The translations under genes were made by a program, and so were the position numbers. The notes under the pieces were generated by a model. The model had not been told where the DNA came from. It did not search any database and worked only from the letters and a program-made list of their open reading frames with translations. This document shows positions 51,251 to 59,778 of a DNA stretch of 64,000 nucleotides, piece by piece. The DNA comes from DATJLY01 sp963773665 (GTDB lineage: Bacteria; Pseudomonadota; Alphaproteobacteria; ATCC43930; CGMCC-115725): the NCBI GenBank assembly GCA_963773665.1, contig CAVZBZ010000001.1:372001-436000 (forward strand), written 5' to 3'. The first letter of the stretch is position 1. Every line of letters starts with the position of its first letter.

Positions 51251-52297
51251 ATGGCCAGGTTCAAGGTCGTGACGCCCAAGGGCACGAGCTATGCCGTCGG
51301 CGCCAGCAACAGTTACGAGTTCGAGAATGAGGCGCTCACCCCGCTCGACGCCGAGATCGTCGAGATCGACGGCTCGTCCGAGAACGCCTTCGTCGCCGCG
51401 GCGCATGACGCCGACGCGGTCTACGCCAAGGGCGTCAAGTTCACCAAGCGCATGATCGACGGGCTCGAGCGCTGCCGCATCATCGCGCTGGGCTCGGTCG
51501 GCGTCGATTCCGTCGATGTCGCCGCCGCCACCGCGCGCGGCATTCCGGTGACGAACGTGCCCGACACCTTCATCGAGGAGGTGGCCGATCACGCGATGAT
51601 GCTGCTGCTGTCATCGTTCCGGCGGCTGTTGCAGCAGGACCGCATGGTGCGCGAGGGGCGCTGGCGCGAGGGGCGGCCGGCGCTGAGCCAGCCGCGCCTC
51701 ATAGGCCAGACCTTGGGCTTCATCGCGTTCGGCCATGTCGCCCGCGCGGTGGCCGTCAGGGCGCGGCCCTTTGGCCTGCGCCTGCTCGCCTACGATCCGT
51801 ACGTCGAAGAGCTGACCATGAGCCCCTATGGCGTCGAGCCGGTGACGCTCGACGAGCTCCTGCGCAATTCCGATTTCGTGTCGATGCATGCGCCCGCGAC
51901 CGAGGACGCGCAGCGTATGCTGACCGAGCGCCATTTCCGGCTGATGAAGCCCGGCGCCATCTTCCTCAACACCGGCCGCGGCCCGACCGTGGACGAAGCG
52001 GCGCTCATCAAGGCGCTGCAACAGGGCTGGATCGCCCATGCCGGGCTCGACGTGCTCGAGACCGAGCCGCCCAATCCCGACAATCCGCTGCTGAAGATGG
52101 ACAACGTCACGCTGACGCCGCATGTGGCCTCGGCCTCGGGACGGTTCGATCCGATGCGCAAGCGCCGCGTCGGCCACGAGATCGCGCTCGCGCTGAAGGG
52201 CATGTGGCCGCGCTCCTGCGTCAATCCCTCGGTGCTCGAGAAATCGCAACTGCGGCGCTGGCAGCCTTATTCCATGGAACGGGGCCCGGCGAATTAA
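51251..52297 (+). CDS. D-2-hydroxyacid dehydrogenase (CtBP/phosphoglycerate-DH-like)
   Basis: 348 residues. The NAD-binding segment is 'TLGFIAFGHVARAVAVRARP'; the catalytic Arg lies in 'NTGRGPTVDEAAL', Glu in 'LETEPPN' and His in 'LTPHVASAS'. It reduces 2-keto acids or oxidises 2-hydroxy acids. A ribosome site GGGAGG precedes the ATG. The TPP enzyme begins 12 bases after its stop, suggesting a keto-acid pathway in which one makes and the other consumes a 2-keto acid (inference). Confidence 0.9.
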   Translation: MARFKVVTPKGTSYAVGASNSYEFENEALTPLDAEIVEIDGSSENAFVAAAHDADAVYAKGVKFTKRMIDGLERCRIIALGSVGVDSVDVAAATARGIPVTNVPDTFIEEVADHAMMLLLSSFRRLLQQDRMVREGRWREGRPALSQPRLIGQTLGFIAFGHVARAVAVRARPFGLRLLAYDPYVEELTMSPYGVEPVTLDELLRNSDFVSMHAPATEDAQRMLTERHFRLMKPGAIFLNTGRGPTVDEAALIKALQQGWIAHAGLDVLETEPPNPDNPLLKMDNVTLTPHVASASGRFDPMRKRRVGHEIALALKGMWPRSCVNPSVLEKSQLRRWQPYSMERGPAN

Positions 52298-52309
52298 AGG
52301 AGACAAGAC

Positions 52310-53951
52310 ATGAAGGTCGGCGCGGCGATCGCGGAGATCATGAAGCGCGAAGGGATCGAGATCCTGTGCGCCTATCCGGTCAATCACCTGATCGAGTATG
52401 CGGCGGCGGCCGACATCCGGCCGATCATCGTGCGTCAGGAGCGCATCGGCCTGCACATGGCGGACGCGATCTCGCGCGTGACGCAGGGACGCAAGATCGG
52501 CGCCTTCTGCATGCAGCACGGGCCCGGCACCGAGAACGCCTATGGCGGCATCGCGCAGGCCTTCAGCGAATCGATCCCGATCCTGGTCATCCCCGGCGGA
52601 TATCCGCGCCGCATCGCGCAGGTCGGCGCCAATTACAGCGCCACGCGCGAGATGCGCGGCATCGCCAAGTCGGCGGAATCGCTGACCTCGCCCGCCGAGG
52701 TTTCGAACGTCATGCGCCGCGCCTTCTCGCGCCTGAGGAACGGCCGCGGCGGCCCGGCGATCGTCGAGGTGCCGGCCGATCTGTGGCACGAGGAGATGCC
52801 GGGGGCGCTCAACTACACGCCGGTTGCGCCGACGCGCTACGGCCCCGATGCGGCGGCGCTCAAGCGAGGCGGCGCGCCTCCTCGCCAAGGCCGAGCGGCC
52901 GGTGATCTATGCCGGCCAGGGCGTCCACTGGGCGCGCGCCTGGGGCGAACTCAAGGCATTTGCCGAGCATCTGGGCGCGCCCGTGGTGACGAGCCTCGAA
53001 GGCAAGAGCGCGTTCCCGGAAAACCACCGCCTCGCGCTCGGCTCGGGCGGCGTCAGCATGGGCAAGCACGCGCGCCACTTCCTCGACCGCGCCGACGTCA
53101 TCTTCGGCATCGGCTGCAGCTTCACCGAGAGCAATTTCGCGATCGCCATGCCCAAGGGCAAGACGATGATCCACGCGACGCTCGATCCCGACCATCTCAA
53201 CAAGGACATCGCCTGCGCCGTGGGGCTTGTCGGCGACGCGGCGCTGACGCTCGAGGGACTGTCGCGCGCGCTTTTGGAATTCGTGCCGCAAAAACGCGAC
53301 GACGGGGCGGTCGCGCGCGAGATCGCCGAGATCCGCGAGGCATGGCTCGGCGAATGGCGGCGAAAGCTCACCGACAACGCGGCGCCCCTGACGCCCTATC
53401 GCGTGATCTGGGACATGATGAACACGCTCGATGTCGAGAACACGATCGTCACGCACGACGCCGGCAGCCCGCGCGACCAGATCACGCCGTTCTGGCAGAC
53501 GCGTTCGCCGCACTCCTATATCGGCTGGGGCAAGACGACGCAGTTGGGCTATGGGCTCGGCCTCGCCATGGGGGCGAAGCTCGCGCATCCCGACAAGCTC
53601 TGCATCAATGTCTGGGGCGACGCCGCGATCGGATTTACCGGCATGGATTTCGAGACCGCGGCCAGGAACCGCATCCCGATCCTGTCGGTGCTGTTCAACA
53701 ACAATTCGATGGCGTGCGAGCTGCACATCATGCAGACCTCGACCGAGAAATACCGCTCGACCGACATTTCCGGCAATTACGCCGACCTGGCGCGCGCACT
53801 GGGCGGCTATGGCGAGCGCGTCACGGACGCGGCCGAAATCGTGCCGGCCTTGAAGCGCGGCATCGCGCAAACGAAGGATGGCAGGCCCGCGCTCCTCGAA
53901 TTCATCACGCGCCAGGAGACCGCCGTCTCGCGCCACCCGCCGACGGTGTGA
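52310..53951 (+). pseudogene. TPP-dependent enzyme (acetolactate-synthase/benzoylformate-decarboxylase type), one-base frameshift
   Basis: The frame runs from 'MKVGAAIAEIMKREGIEIL' with the conserved Glu in 'VRQERIGLHMADAISR' to about codon 185. The rest, from 'EAARLLAKAERPVIYAGQG', is in the next frame and contains the TPP motif 'WGDAAIGFTG...NNN'. Deleting one C at about 52865 joins them into about 546 residues. All three family domains are present, so only this base breaks it. Likely partner of the 2-hydroxyacid dehydrogenase just upstream. Confidence 0.85.
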
Positions 53952-53955
53952 GCTC

Positions 53956-54969
53956 CTACTTCGCGCCGTTGACCCGCGCGGCGGCCTCCTTGACGAGGCT
54001 CAAATCGGCGTGCGCCGTCATGTCGATGTGCGCCGGCAGCAGCCCTTGCGTCACCAGCTCGTCGACATTCTGCTGCAAGGCGGCGATGTTCGGCTCGTCG
54101 TTCGGATCGCGGTAATAGTCGGCCTTGGTGAAGAACCACGGTTCGTAATGATCGGCCGACTGCTTCGTGAATTCGCTCACGAGCTTCACCACCTCGGCGT
54201 GGTTTGCCGGATCGGCGAACCATCGGCGCACGCGGATCGTGTCCTCGAGCAGATCGACCAAGGCGGCGCGGTTCTTTTCGATGAAGCCGGCGCGCGCCGC
54301 CCACAGGATCATTTGCGTGGCGCCCGCGGCGTCGCGCTGGGTGAAGAGCGTGCGCGCCATTTGCCTGAGGGCCGGATCCTCCGAGAAGGGCAGCGGGCTC
54401 GAGATCAGATCGACCTTGCCGCCAGCCAGCGCCGCGTGGTGGTTCGGCATCGACACCTCGACGATGGTCACGTCCTTCACCGGATCGAGCCCGTGCTTCT
54501 TCAGCATCTCGCGCATCGGCACGTCCATGGCACCGCCGATGCCGCTCGAGGCCAGCACCTTGCCCTTCAAATCCTCGACCGTGCGGATCGGGCTGTCCTT
54601 CCGCACCATGTATTCGTCGGAATAGTAGCCGGGCACGCCATCCTGGAACTCATCGGCGATGACGCGCACATCGTCCATTCCGGCCTTCTGGATCGCCGCG
54701 GCGAGCGAGGAATAGGCGAACGTCGCGACTTCGATGTCGCCCGTGGCCAGCGCCGGGATCATGAGCGGCGTACTGTTGAAATGGAGCGACTCGAACGTGT
54801 AGCTCTGGCCGTTATGGCGCGCGATGCCCGGCTTCAGGAACAGGATCGACGGCATGTTGGTGGCGATCGCGACCCACGTGACGCGGATCTTCACCGGCTC
54901 GGCCGCAGCCGGGCCAAGCAGCAGTGCGAGATTGCACAGCACCGCGACGATCGAGCCCCACGCGCGCAT
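53956..54969 (-). CDS. NMT1-like ABC substrate-binding protein
   Basis: 337 residues. A signal peptide (MRAWGSIVAVLCNLALLLGPAAA) precedes the mature start EPVKIRVTW. The body ('ALATGDIEVATFAYSSLAAA', 'VEDLKGKVLASSGIGG', 'DLLEDTIRVRRWFADPANHA') is paralogous to the divergently encoded protein at 55.1 kb. GGAGGGG precedes the ATG. It ends just after the TPP enzyme gene (convergent). Orphan receptor with no permease in view. Confidence 0.88.
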   Translation of the reverse strand: MRAWGSIVAVLCNLALLLGPAAAEPVKIRVTWVAIATNMPSILFLKPGIARHNGQSYTFESLHFNSTPLMIPALATGDIEVATFAYSSLAAAIQKAGMDDVRVIADEFQDGVPGYYSDEYMVRKDSPIRTVEDLKGKVLASSGIGGAMDVPMREMLKKHGLDPVKDVTIVEVSMPNHHAALAGGKVDLISSPLPFSEDPALRQMARTLFTQRDAAGATQMILWAARAGFIEKNRAALVDLLEDTIRVRRWFADPANHAEVVKLVSEFTKQSADHYEPWFFTKADYYRDPNDEPNIAALQQNVDELVTQGLLPAHIDMTAHADLSLVKEAAARVNGAK

Positions 54970-54999
54970 GGTATCCCCTCCCTTTTTCGACGGGCGAAT

Positions 55000-55011
55000 T
55001 TTGCGCGCAAA
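55000..55011. promoter_or_regulatory. 12-base palindrome in divergent spacer of two binding-protein genes
   Basis: TTTGCGCGCAAA, a perfect palindrome about 30 bases from the minus-strand start and 105 from the plus-strand start. It could be an operator for one or both genes. The rest of the 146-base spacer shows no clear promoter boxes. Confidence 0.35.
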
Positions 55012-55115
55012 TCCTGCCGCACGCCAGAGCGGGCCTGGCACGCTACGTTGGGGGTGCAATGTTGCCGCCGATCGGGCAATCTGTTCGGAAGGGACAAACA
55101 TCGGAGGGGAGGATC

Positions 55116-56123
55116 ATGCTCGCTCGCTTGAAGACCATCGTATTTTCGGCGCTCGCGCTCGCCGTTGGCCTGGCATCGGGGGCTGGCGCCGAGCCGGTGA
55201 AAATCCGCATCGCCTGGGTCGTGACGCCGGCTGCGCTTCCGCCGATCCTGTTTGCCCATGAGGGCATCGCGCCCCATCTCGGCAAGTCTTACACCTTCGA
55301 GCCCATCAACATCACCGCCTCGCCGCAGCACATCACGGCGATCGCGGCCGGCGAGATCGAGATCGCGGCGCTCAATTTCGCGTCGTTTCCGCTCGCCATC
55401 GAAAATGCCGGGCTCACCGACCTGCGCATCATCTGCGACGAATTGCAGGACGGACATGACGGCTGGTTCAGCGCGACCTACATGGTGCGGAACGATTCCG
55501 GCATCACCAAGCCCGAGGATTTGAAGGGCAAGGTTTTGGCGGTGAACGGCCTCGGCACCGGCGTCAACATGGGCATGCGCGCTTTCCTGATTAAGCACGG
55601 GCTCCATTATCCCGGCGACTACACCATCGTCGAGGTGCCGTTCCCGACCATGGGCGCCATGCTCAACGACAAGAAGGCCGACCTCATCACCGGCGCCGTG
55701 CCGTTCGTCTATGGTCCCGAGCTCACGAAAACGGCGCACACTCTGTTCACGATGAAAGATGGGCTCGGCGGCGCCGAGCTGTCGTTCTGGGTGATGCGCG
55801 AGAGTTTCATCAAGGCGCATCGCGCCGCGGTCGTCGATCTGCTCGAGGACACGGTGCGCGCATATCGCTGGTTCTACGATCCCAAGAACCACAAGGAAGC
55901 GGTCGAGATCGTGTCCAAATTCACCAAGCGCCCGCCCGAACAGCTCGACTGGGCCTTCACCCAGCGCGACAACTATCGCGACACGAACGGCATCGTGAAT
56001 CTCGGCGAGCTGCAGCACAATGTCGATACCGTGCACGAGCTGGGCTTCATCAAGGCGCCGCTCAAGGTCGCGGACTACGCCGATCTGAGCCTCGTCAAGG
56101 AAGCGGCCGCGCGCATCAAGTAG
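55116..56123 (+). CDS. NMT1-like ABC substrate-binding protein
   Basis: 335 residues with a signal peptide (MLARLKTIVFSALALAVGLA) and mature start EPVKIRIAW. It is a paralogue of the minus-strand neighbour: shared 'DLKGKVLA', 'DLLEDT(V/I)R' and 'ADLSLVKEAAAR' endings. Both bind likely related ligands. A strong GGAGGGGAGG site is present. A hairpin follows the stop. It is not linked to a permease, so the pair may feed a transporter encoded elsewhere. Confidence 0.88.
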   Translation: MLARLKTIVFSALALAVGLASGAGAEPVKIRIAWVVTPAALPPILFAHEGIAPHLGKSYTFEPINITASPQHITAIAAGEIEIAALNFASFPLAIENAGLTDLRIICDELQDGHDGWFSATYMVRNDSGITKPEDLKGKVLAVNGLGTGVNMGMRAFLIKHGLHYPGDYTIVEVPFPTMGAMLNDKKADLITGAVPFVYGPELTKTAHTLFTMKDGLGGAELSFWVMRESFIKAHRAAVVDLLEDTVRAYRWFYDPKNHKEAVEIVSKFTKRPPEQLDWAFTQRDNYRDTNGIVNLGELQHNVDTVHELGFIKAPLKVADYADLSLVKEAAARIK

Positions 56124-56133
56124 GCGCGGTGCC

Positions 56134-56171
56134 GCGCGGTATTTGCCGCTCTTTTCCGGCAAGTACCGCGC
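56134..56171 (+). terminator. hairpin terminator candidate after binding-protein gene
   Basis: Arms GCGCGGTATTTGCCG (56134-56148) and CGGCAAGTACCGCGC (56157-56171) pair with one G-U-type mismatch around an 8-base loop CTCTTTTC. No T run follows. It lies 11 bases after the stop at 56123, so it could be a terminator or an RNA-stability hairpin. Confidence 0.5.
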
Positions 56172-56267
56172 GCCTTGCCGCCGATCGGCAGGCCCCGATA
56201 AGAAGTCCTTTACGAATCGCGGCCGATCATGGTTTACTTGGCCCGCCTGACGGAGGGGGAACCTGTC

Positions 56268-56645
56268 ATGCTACGTTCGGCATTGATTTTGGCGCTCTTT
56301 GCGCTCTATGCGACGCCTGCCCTGGCGAAGACCGATGCGAAGGCGGAAGCGCGGGCGGAAAAGGGGATCGCCTCGATCTATTCGACGAAGCTCGTGGGGC
56401 ACGCGACCGCTTCGGGCGCGCTGCTCGACAGTCACAAAATGACGGCGGCGCACATGCGGCTGCCGTTCGGCACCAAAGTCGAAGTGACCAACCGCAGGAA
56501 CGGCCGCAAGGTCGTGGTCACGGTCAATGACCGCGGCCCGCATCGCAAGGGCCGCATCATCGATCTCTCGCCGGCCGCCGCGGCCCAGCTCGGCATGAAG
56601 CGGGCCGGGCTAGCACCCGTCGAGCTTCGCATCGCCGCGCACTGA
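56268..56645 (+). CDS. RlpA-like septal-ring/lytic-transglycosylase family protein
   Basis: 125 residues. It has a signal peptide (MLRSALILALFALYATPALA) and a double-psi beta-barrel: 'SIYSTKLVGHATASGALL', 'TAAHMRLPFGTKVEVTNR', 'VNDRGPHRKGRIIDLS'. The conserved Asp of 'NDRGP' (the catalytic acid in RlpA) is present. It is shorter than E. coli RlpA, lacking a SPOR domain and lipobox. It probably cleaves or binds peptidoglycan in the periplasm. The start has GGAGGGGG before it. It is convergent with msrA. Confidence 0.85.
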   Translation: MLRSALILALFALYATPALAKTDAKAEARAEKGIASIYSTKLVGHATASGALLDSHKMTAAHMRLPFGTKVEVTNRRNGRKVVVTVNDRGPHRKGRIIDLSPAAAAQLGMKRAGLAPVELRIAAH

Positions 56646-56658
56646 GGGCGCTAAGCGC

Positions 56659-57300
56659 TCACGCGCCCGGACACGACACGCCGGTACCGCCCAGCCCGCA
56701 ATAACCGCCGGGATTCTTGGCGAGATATTGCTGGTGATAATCCTCGGCGTAATAGAACGGCGGCGCTTCCCCGATCTCGGTCGTGATCGCGCCAAGGCCC
56801 TTGTCGCGCAGCGCGCGGTTATAGGCGAGCTGCGAGGCCTCGGCCTTGTGGCGCTGCTCAGGATTCGTCCAATAGATCGCCGAGCGGTACTGCGTGCCGA
56901 CATCGTTGCCTTGGCGCATGCCCTGCGTCGGGTCGTGGCTTTCCCAGAACGTCTTCAGCAGCGTGTCGTAGGAGACGCGCTTCGGATCGAATACGACGAG
57001 CACCGCCTCGGTATGGCCGGTGAGGCCGCTGCACACTTCCTCGTAGGCGGGATTGGGCGTGGGGCCGCCGGCATATCCCACCGCCGTCGTATAGACGCCG
57101 GGCAGTTGCCAGAAGATGCGCTCGGCGCCCCAGAAACAGCCGAGGCCGAAATAGGCCGTCTCCAGCCCGTCGGGAAAGGGCGGCTCGAGCCGGTTGCCGT
57201 TGACGAAGTGCTTCGCCGGCACGCGCATCTTCGCCGTCCGTCCCGGCAGCGCCTTGTCGGCGCTCGGTATCTCGAGCGGTTTCCTCCTGAGCGACCACAT
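56659..57300 (-). CDS. msrA: peptide-methionine (S)-S-oxide reductase MsrA
   Basis: 213 residues. Catalytic 'GLGCFWGAERIFW' is followed by 'GYAGGPTPNPAYEEV', 'GHTEAVLVVFDP' and a C-terminal 'GGYCGLGGTGVSC' that carries candidate resolving cysteines. It repairs oxidised methionine using thioredoxin. Start ATG 57300 lies behind GAGGAGAGG; a frame to 57360 adds an unsupported tail. The roughly 30-residue basic extension before the MsrA domain is somewhat longer than usual. Confidence 0.94.
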   Translation of the reverse strand: MWSLRRKPLEIPSADKALPGRTAKMRVPAKHFVNGNRLEPPFPDGLETAYFGLGCFWGAERIFWQLPGVYTTAVGYAGGPTPNPAYEEVCSGLTGHTEAVLVVFDPKRVSYDTLLKTFWESHDPTQGMRQGNDVGTQYRSAIYWTNPEQRHKAEASQLAYNRALRDKGLGAITTEIGEAPPFYYAEDYHQQYLAKNPGGYCGLGGTGVSCPGA

Positions 57301-57421
57301 GGCGCCTCTCCTCGGAAGTGTGCCGGCATTATCTAGGGGACGGCGGCCCATGCGCAACATGGCTCGCCAAGATTTGTGCCAGGGCTTGTGCTAGGAGGAC
57401 GGTGCGAAAACGGAGGGATCG

Positions 57422-58252
57422 ATGGCAACGACGGTGGCGGTGATCGCGCAGGGCGAGATGGGAGCCGGCATCGGGGCGCGGCTCCATGCGCATGGCGCGC
57501 GCGTCCTCACCTCGCTCGCCGGAAGAAGCCAGGCGAGCGCCGAACGCGCCGCCGCGGCCGGCATGGAACCGATGGGCGACGACGCGCGGCTCGTCGCCGA
57601 GGCCGACTTCCTGCTCTCGGTGATACCCCCAGGCGAGGCCGTGCCGTTCGCCCGCCGCTTCGCGCCGCATCTGGCGAAGAGCGCGAAGAAGCCGGTGTTC
57701 CTCGAATGCAACGCCATCAGCGCGGCGCGCGTCGAGGAAATTGCAAAGATCATCGAGCCCACCGGCGCGCCCTTCGTCGATGGCGGCATCGTCGGTTCGG
57801 CGCCCGCGCCGGACAAGATCGGCGGGCGCATCTATGTCTCGGGGCCCGATGCCAAGCGCGCGCTCGAATTGAAGACGCTCGGGCTCGACATCCGTCCGGT
57901 CGAAGGCGGGATCGGCGCAGCGTCCGCGGTCAAATGCTCCTACGCGGCGCTGACCAAGGGGACGCAGGCCTTGGGCGTGGCGCTCATCCTGGGCGCCATG
58001 CGCGCCGGCGTCGCCGAGCCGCTGCGCGAGGAGCTCAAATCGAGCCAGAAGGCGCTTTACGACTATCTCGCGCGGCAGATCCCGAACATGTACCGCAAGG
58101 CCTATCGCTGGGTTGCCGAGATGGAGGAGATCGGCGAGCATCTGGGCCTTGCCGAGCCCGGGGCGCGCGAGATCTATCGCGGCATGGCGCGGCTCTTCGA
58201 GCATCTCGACAAGGAGCAGATCGCGACGCTCGACAAGTTCCTCGGACGCTGA
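57422..58252 (+). CDS. NAD(P)-dependent 3-hydroxyacid/6-phosphogluconate-dehydrogenase-like enzyme
   Basis: 276 residues. It has the Rossmann 'VAVIAQGEMGAGIGARLHAHG' and 'LLSVIPPGEAVPFARRF', plus the C-terminal helical domain of the DUF1932 type ('VKCSYAALTKGTQALGVALI'), which holds the conserved Lys. The family oxidises 3-hydroxyisobutyrate-like substrates. GGAGGG lies before the ATG. It is divergent from msrA and convergent with a DUF2182 gene, so apparently monocistronic. Confidence 0.88.
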   Translation: MATTVAVIAQGEMGAGIGARLHAHGARVLTSLAGRSQASAERAAAAGMEPMGDDARLVAEADFLLSVIPPGEAVPFARRFAPHLAKSAKKPVFLECNAISAARVEEIAKIIEPTGAPFVDGGIVGSAPAPDKIGGRIYVSGPDAKRALELKTLGLDIRPVEGGIGAASAVKCSYAALTKGTQALGVALILGAMRAGVAEPLREELKSSQKALYDYLARQIPNMYRKAYRWVAEMEEIGEHLGLAEPGAREIYRGMARLFEHLDKEQIATLDKFLGR

Positions 58253-58261
58253 GCGAGGCGG

Positions 58262-59062
58262 TCAGGCCGCCGCCCTTGCAATGATCGAGATGCCGGCTGC
58301 CAGCATGGCGAGGCCGGTCGCCTGCGACACGCGCTGCCCGCCCGGCAAGACCTTCTGCAGCAGCACGAGACCGGCGAGCGCCGCCACCCAAAGCATGTTC
58401 ATCACGCCGCCGACGAACAGCAGCAGCATCAACACCCAGCAGCAGCCGAGACAGTATGCGCCATGCGCCAAGCCCATGCGCAGCGCGCCGGCGGCGCCGG
58501 GGCGCCAATGTCCCGCGATGAAGCCAAGCGGGCTCTGGCAGACCGCAAGACAGCGATTCTTGAGCGGCGACCATTCATAGAGCGCGGCGGCGACGAAGAT
58601 CGCGCCGCCGATGAAGCCGTTCGTCACCATCATCTCGGGCGCGAACAGGCCGGTGCGCAAGAGGAGCCACTGCTCGCCGAGCGCAGCGAGCGAGAACCCG
58701 GTCCAAATCAGCAGGTATCCCGCGGCGAAGCCCGCGCTGTGAAGAAGAGCCGCCCCGCCCCGGCGTCGCTCCGCCGCGACGAAGAGCAGGATCATGGGCG
58801 CGGCGCTCGGCAGCATCATGCCGGCCATCATCGCGATCCACATCGCCGCCGCGAGCGACACGTCGGCAAGCGCCCAGGATGCATAGGGCGTCACGAGCGC
58901 CATGCCCGCCATGCCTTCCATGTCGGGCATGCCGACCATGTCGGCCATCTCCGCCATGTCGCTCGCCATGTCCACGATATAGAGCCAAGCGAGAACGGTG
59001 ATCGCGGCGAGGCTCGCCAGCACGATCGCCTGATCGCGCGTGAGGCTTTTGGCGAAACGCAA
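58262..59062 (-). CDS. DUF2182 membrane protein with Met-rich loop
   Basis: 266 residues, multipass membrane protein. The DUF2182 segment 'GAYCLGCCWVLMLLLFVGG' is present, and after the first helix (residues 11-29) comes a loop with Met at 32, 36, 39, 42, 45, 48, 51 and 54, a regular MxxM ladder. The start is uncertain: TTG 59062 begins just before the first helix; ATG 59125 overlaps the upstream gene by 53 bases. It is paired with DUF1326 as in many bacteria. A metal-handling role, copper for instance, is inference. Confidence 0.8.
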   Translation of the reverse strand: MRFAKSLTRDQAIVLASLAAITVLAWLYIVDMASDMAEMADMVGMPDMEGMAGMALVTPYASWALADVSLAAAMWIAMMAGMMLPSAAPMILLFVAAERRRGGAALLHSAGFAAGYLLIWTGFSLAALGEQWLLLRTGLFAPEMMVTNGFIGGAIFVAAALYEWSPLKNRCLAVCQSPLGFIAGHWRPGAAGALRMGLAHGAYCLGCCWVLMLLLFVGGVMNMLWVAALAGLVLLQKVLPGGQRVSQATGLAMLAAGISIIARAAA

Positions 59063-59072
59063 CGACGCCGGC

Positions 59073-59693
59073 TTAGGCCTGCCAGCGGAACGGCGCAAAA
59101 TGCCCGTTGGTGCGCCCGCTCGCATCCTCCCAATCGATGCCGAAGGCATGGAAGCGCTGGCTGCTTGCGCGGGCCAGGGCGAGGCGCGAATTAGCGGGAT
59201 GCCCGGTATTGACGAGCGCCATCGGCTCGGTTGCATCGGGCGATGACTTCACGCCCTCGCAGGCCTGATCGACGAGCTCGCCGGCACTCACCGAATAGCG
59301 GTTGCCGTCGCCGGTGAACTTGATCGGACGGCGTTCGACGCCGGCGAAGGTGCCGATCGCCGGCGCGATGTGCGCCATCGGGCCGCCCGCCTGGCCCGAG
59401 GCGATCGCGAGAATGGCATCCGCCTGAGCCGCGCTCGCGCGGTCGTCGATGACCAGTCCGACCGTCCAATTGCCTTTCCCCATGGCCCCGGGGGTGCGTG
59501 CCACGACGATGAAGGCAAGCCCATCGAGGCTCACGCCATCCTTGCGGCCGCGCTCGATCTGGAACGCGAGCGCCACCTTGCAGTCGCCATTGGTCGGCTC
59601 AGCCGCGAGATTGGAGCTGATGCACGGGCACAGGAATTCGCAGTTGCACGTCTCGAAATAGCTGCCTTCGAGCGCCCAGTTGGCAGAAGCCAT
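59073..59693 (-). CDS. DUF1326 domain protein, Cys-rich N-terminus
   Basis: 206 residues. The start carries a Cys cluster 'ETCNCEFLCPCISS' (residues 14-27), then a beta-rich domain. DUF1326 and DUF2182 genes form a conserved pair; the function is not established. The ATG follows GGAGGAATGGG. The Cys motif would suit metal binding (inference). No signal peptide is seen. Confidence 0.88.
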   Translation of the reverse strand: MASANWALEGSYFETCNCEFLCPCISSNLAAEPTNGDCKVALAFQIERGRKDGVSLDGLAFIVVARTPGAMGKGNWTVGLVIDDRASAAQADAILAIASGQAGGPMAHIAPAIGTFAGVERRPIKFTGDGNRYSVSAGELVDQACEGVKSSPDATEPMALVNTGHPANSRLALARASSQRFHAFGIDWEDASGRTNGHFAPFRWQA

Positions 59694-59778
59694 CCCATTC
59701 CTCCATGGTTAGCGTCGCCTTATTTGCGAATGTGCCGCTATGCTACGCCCCCACCAACGAAGAGGCAATCGTCGGGCC

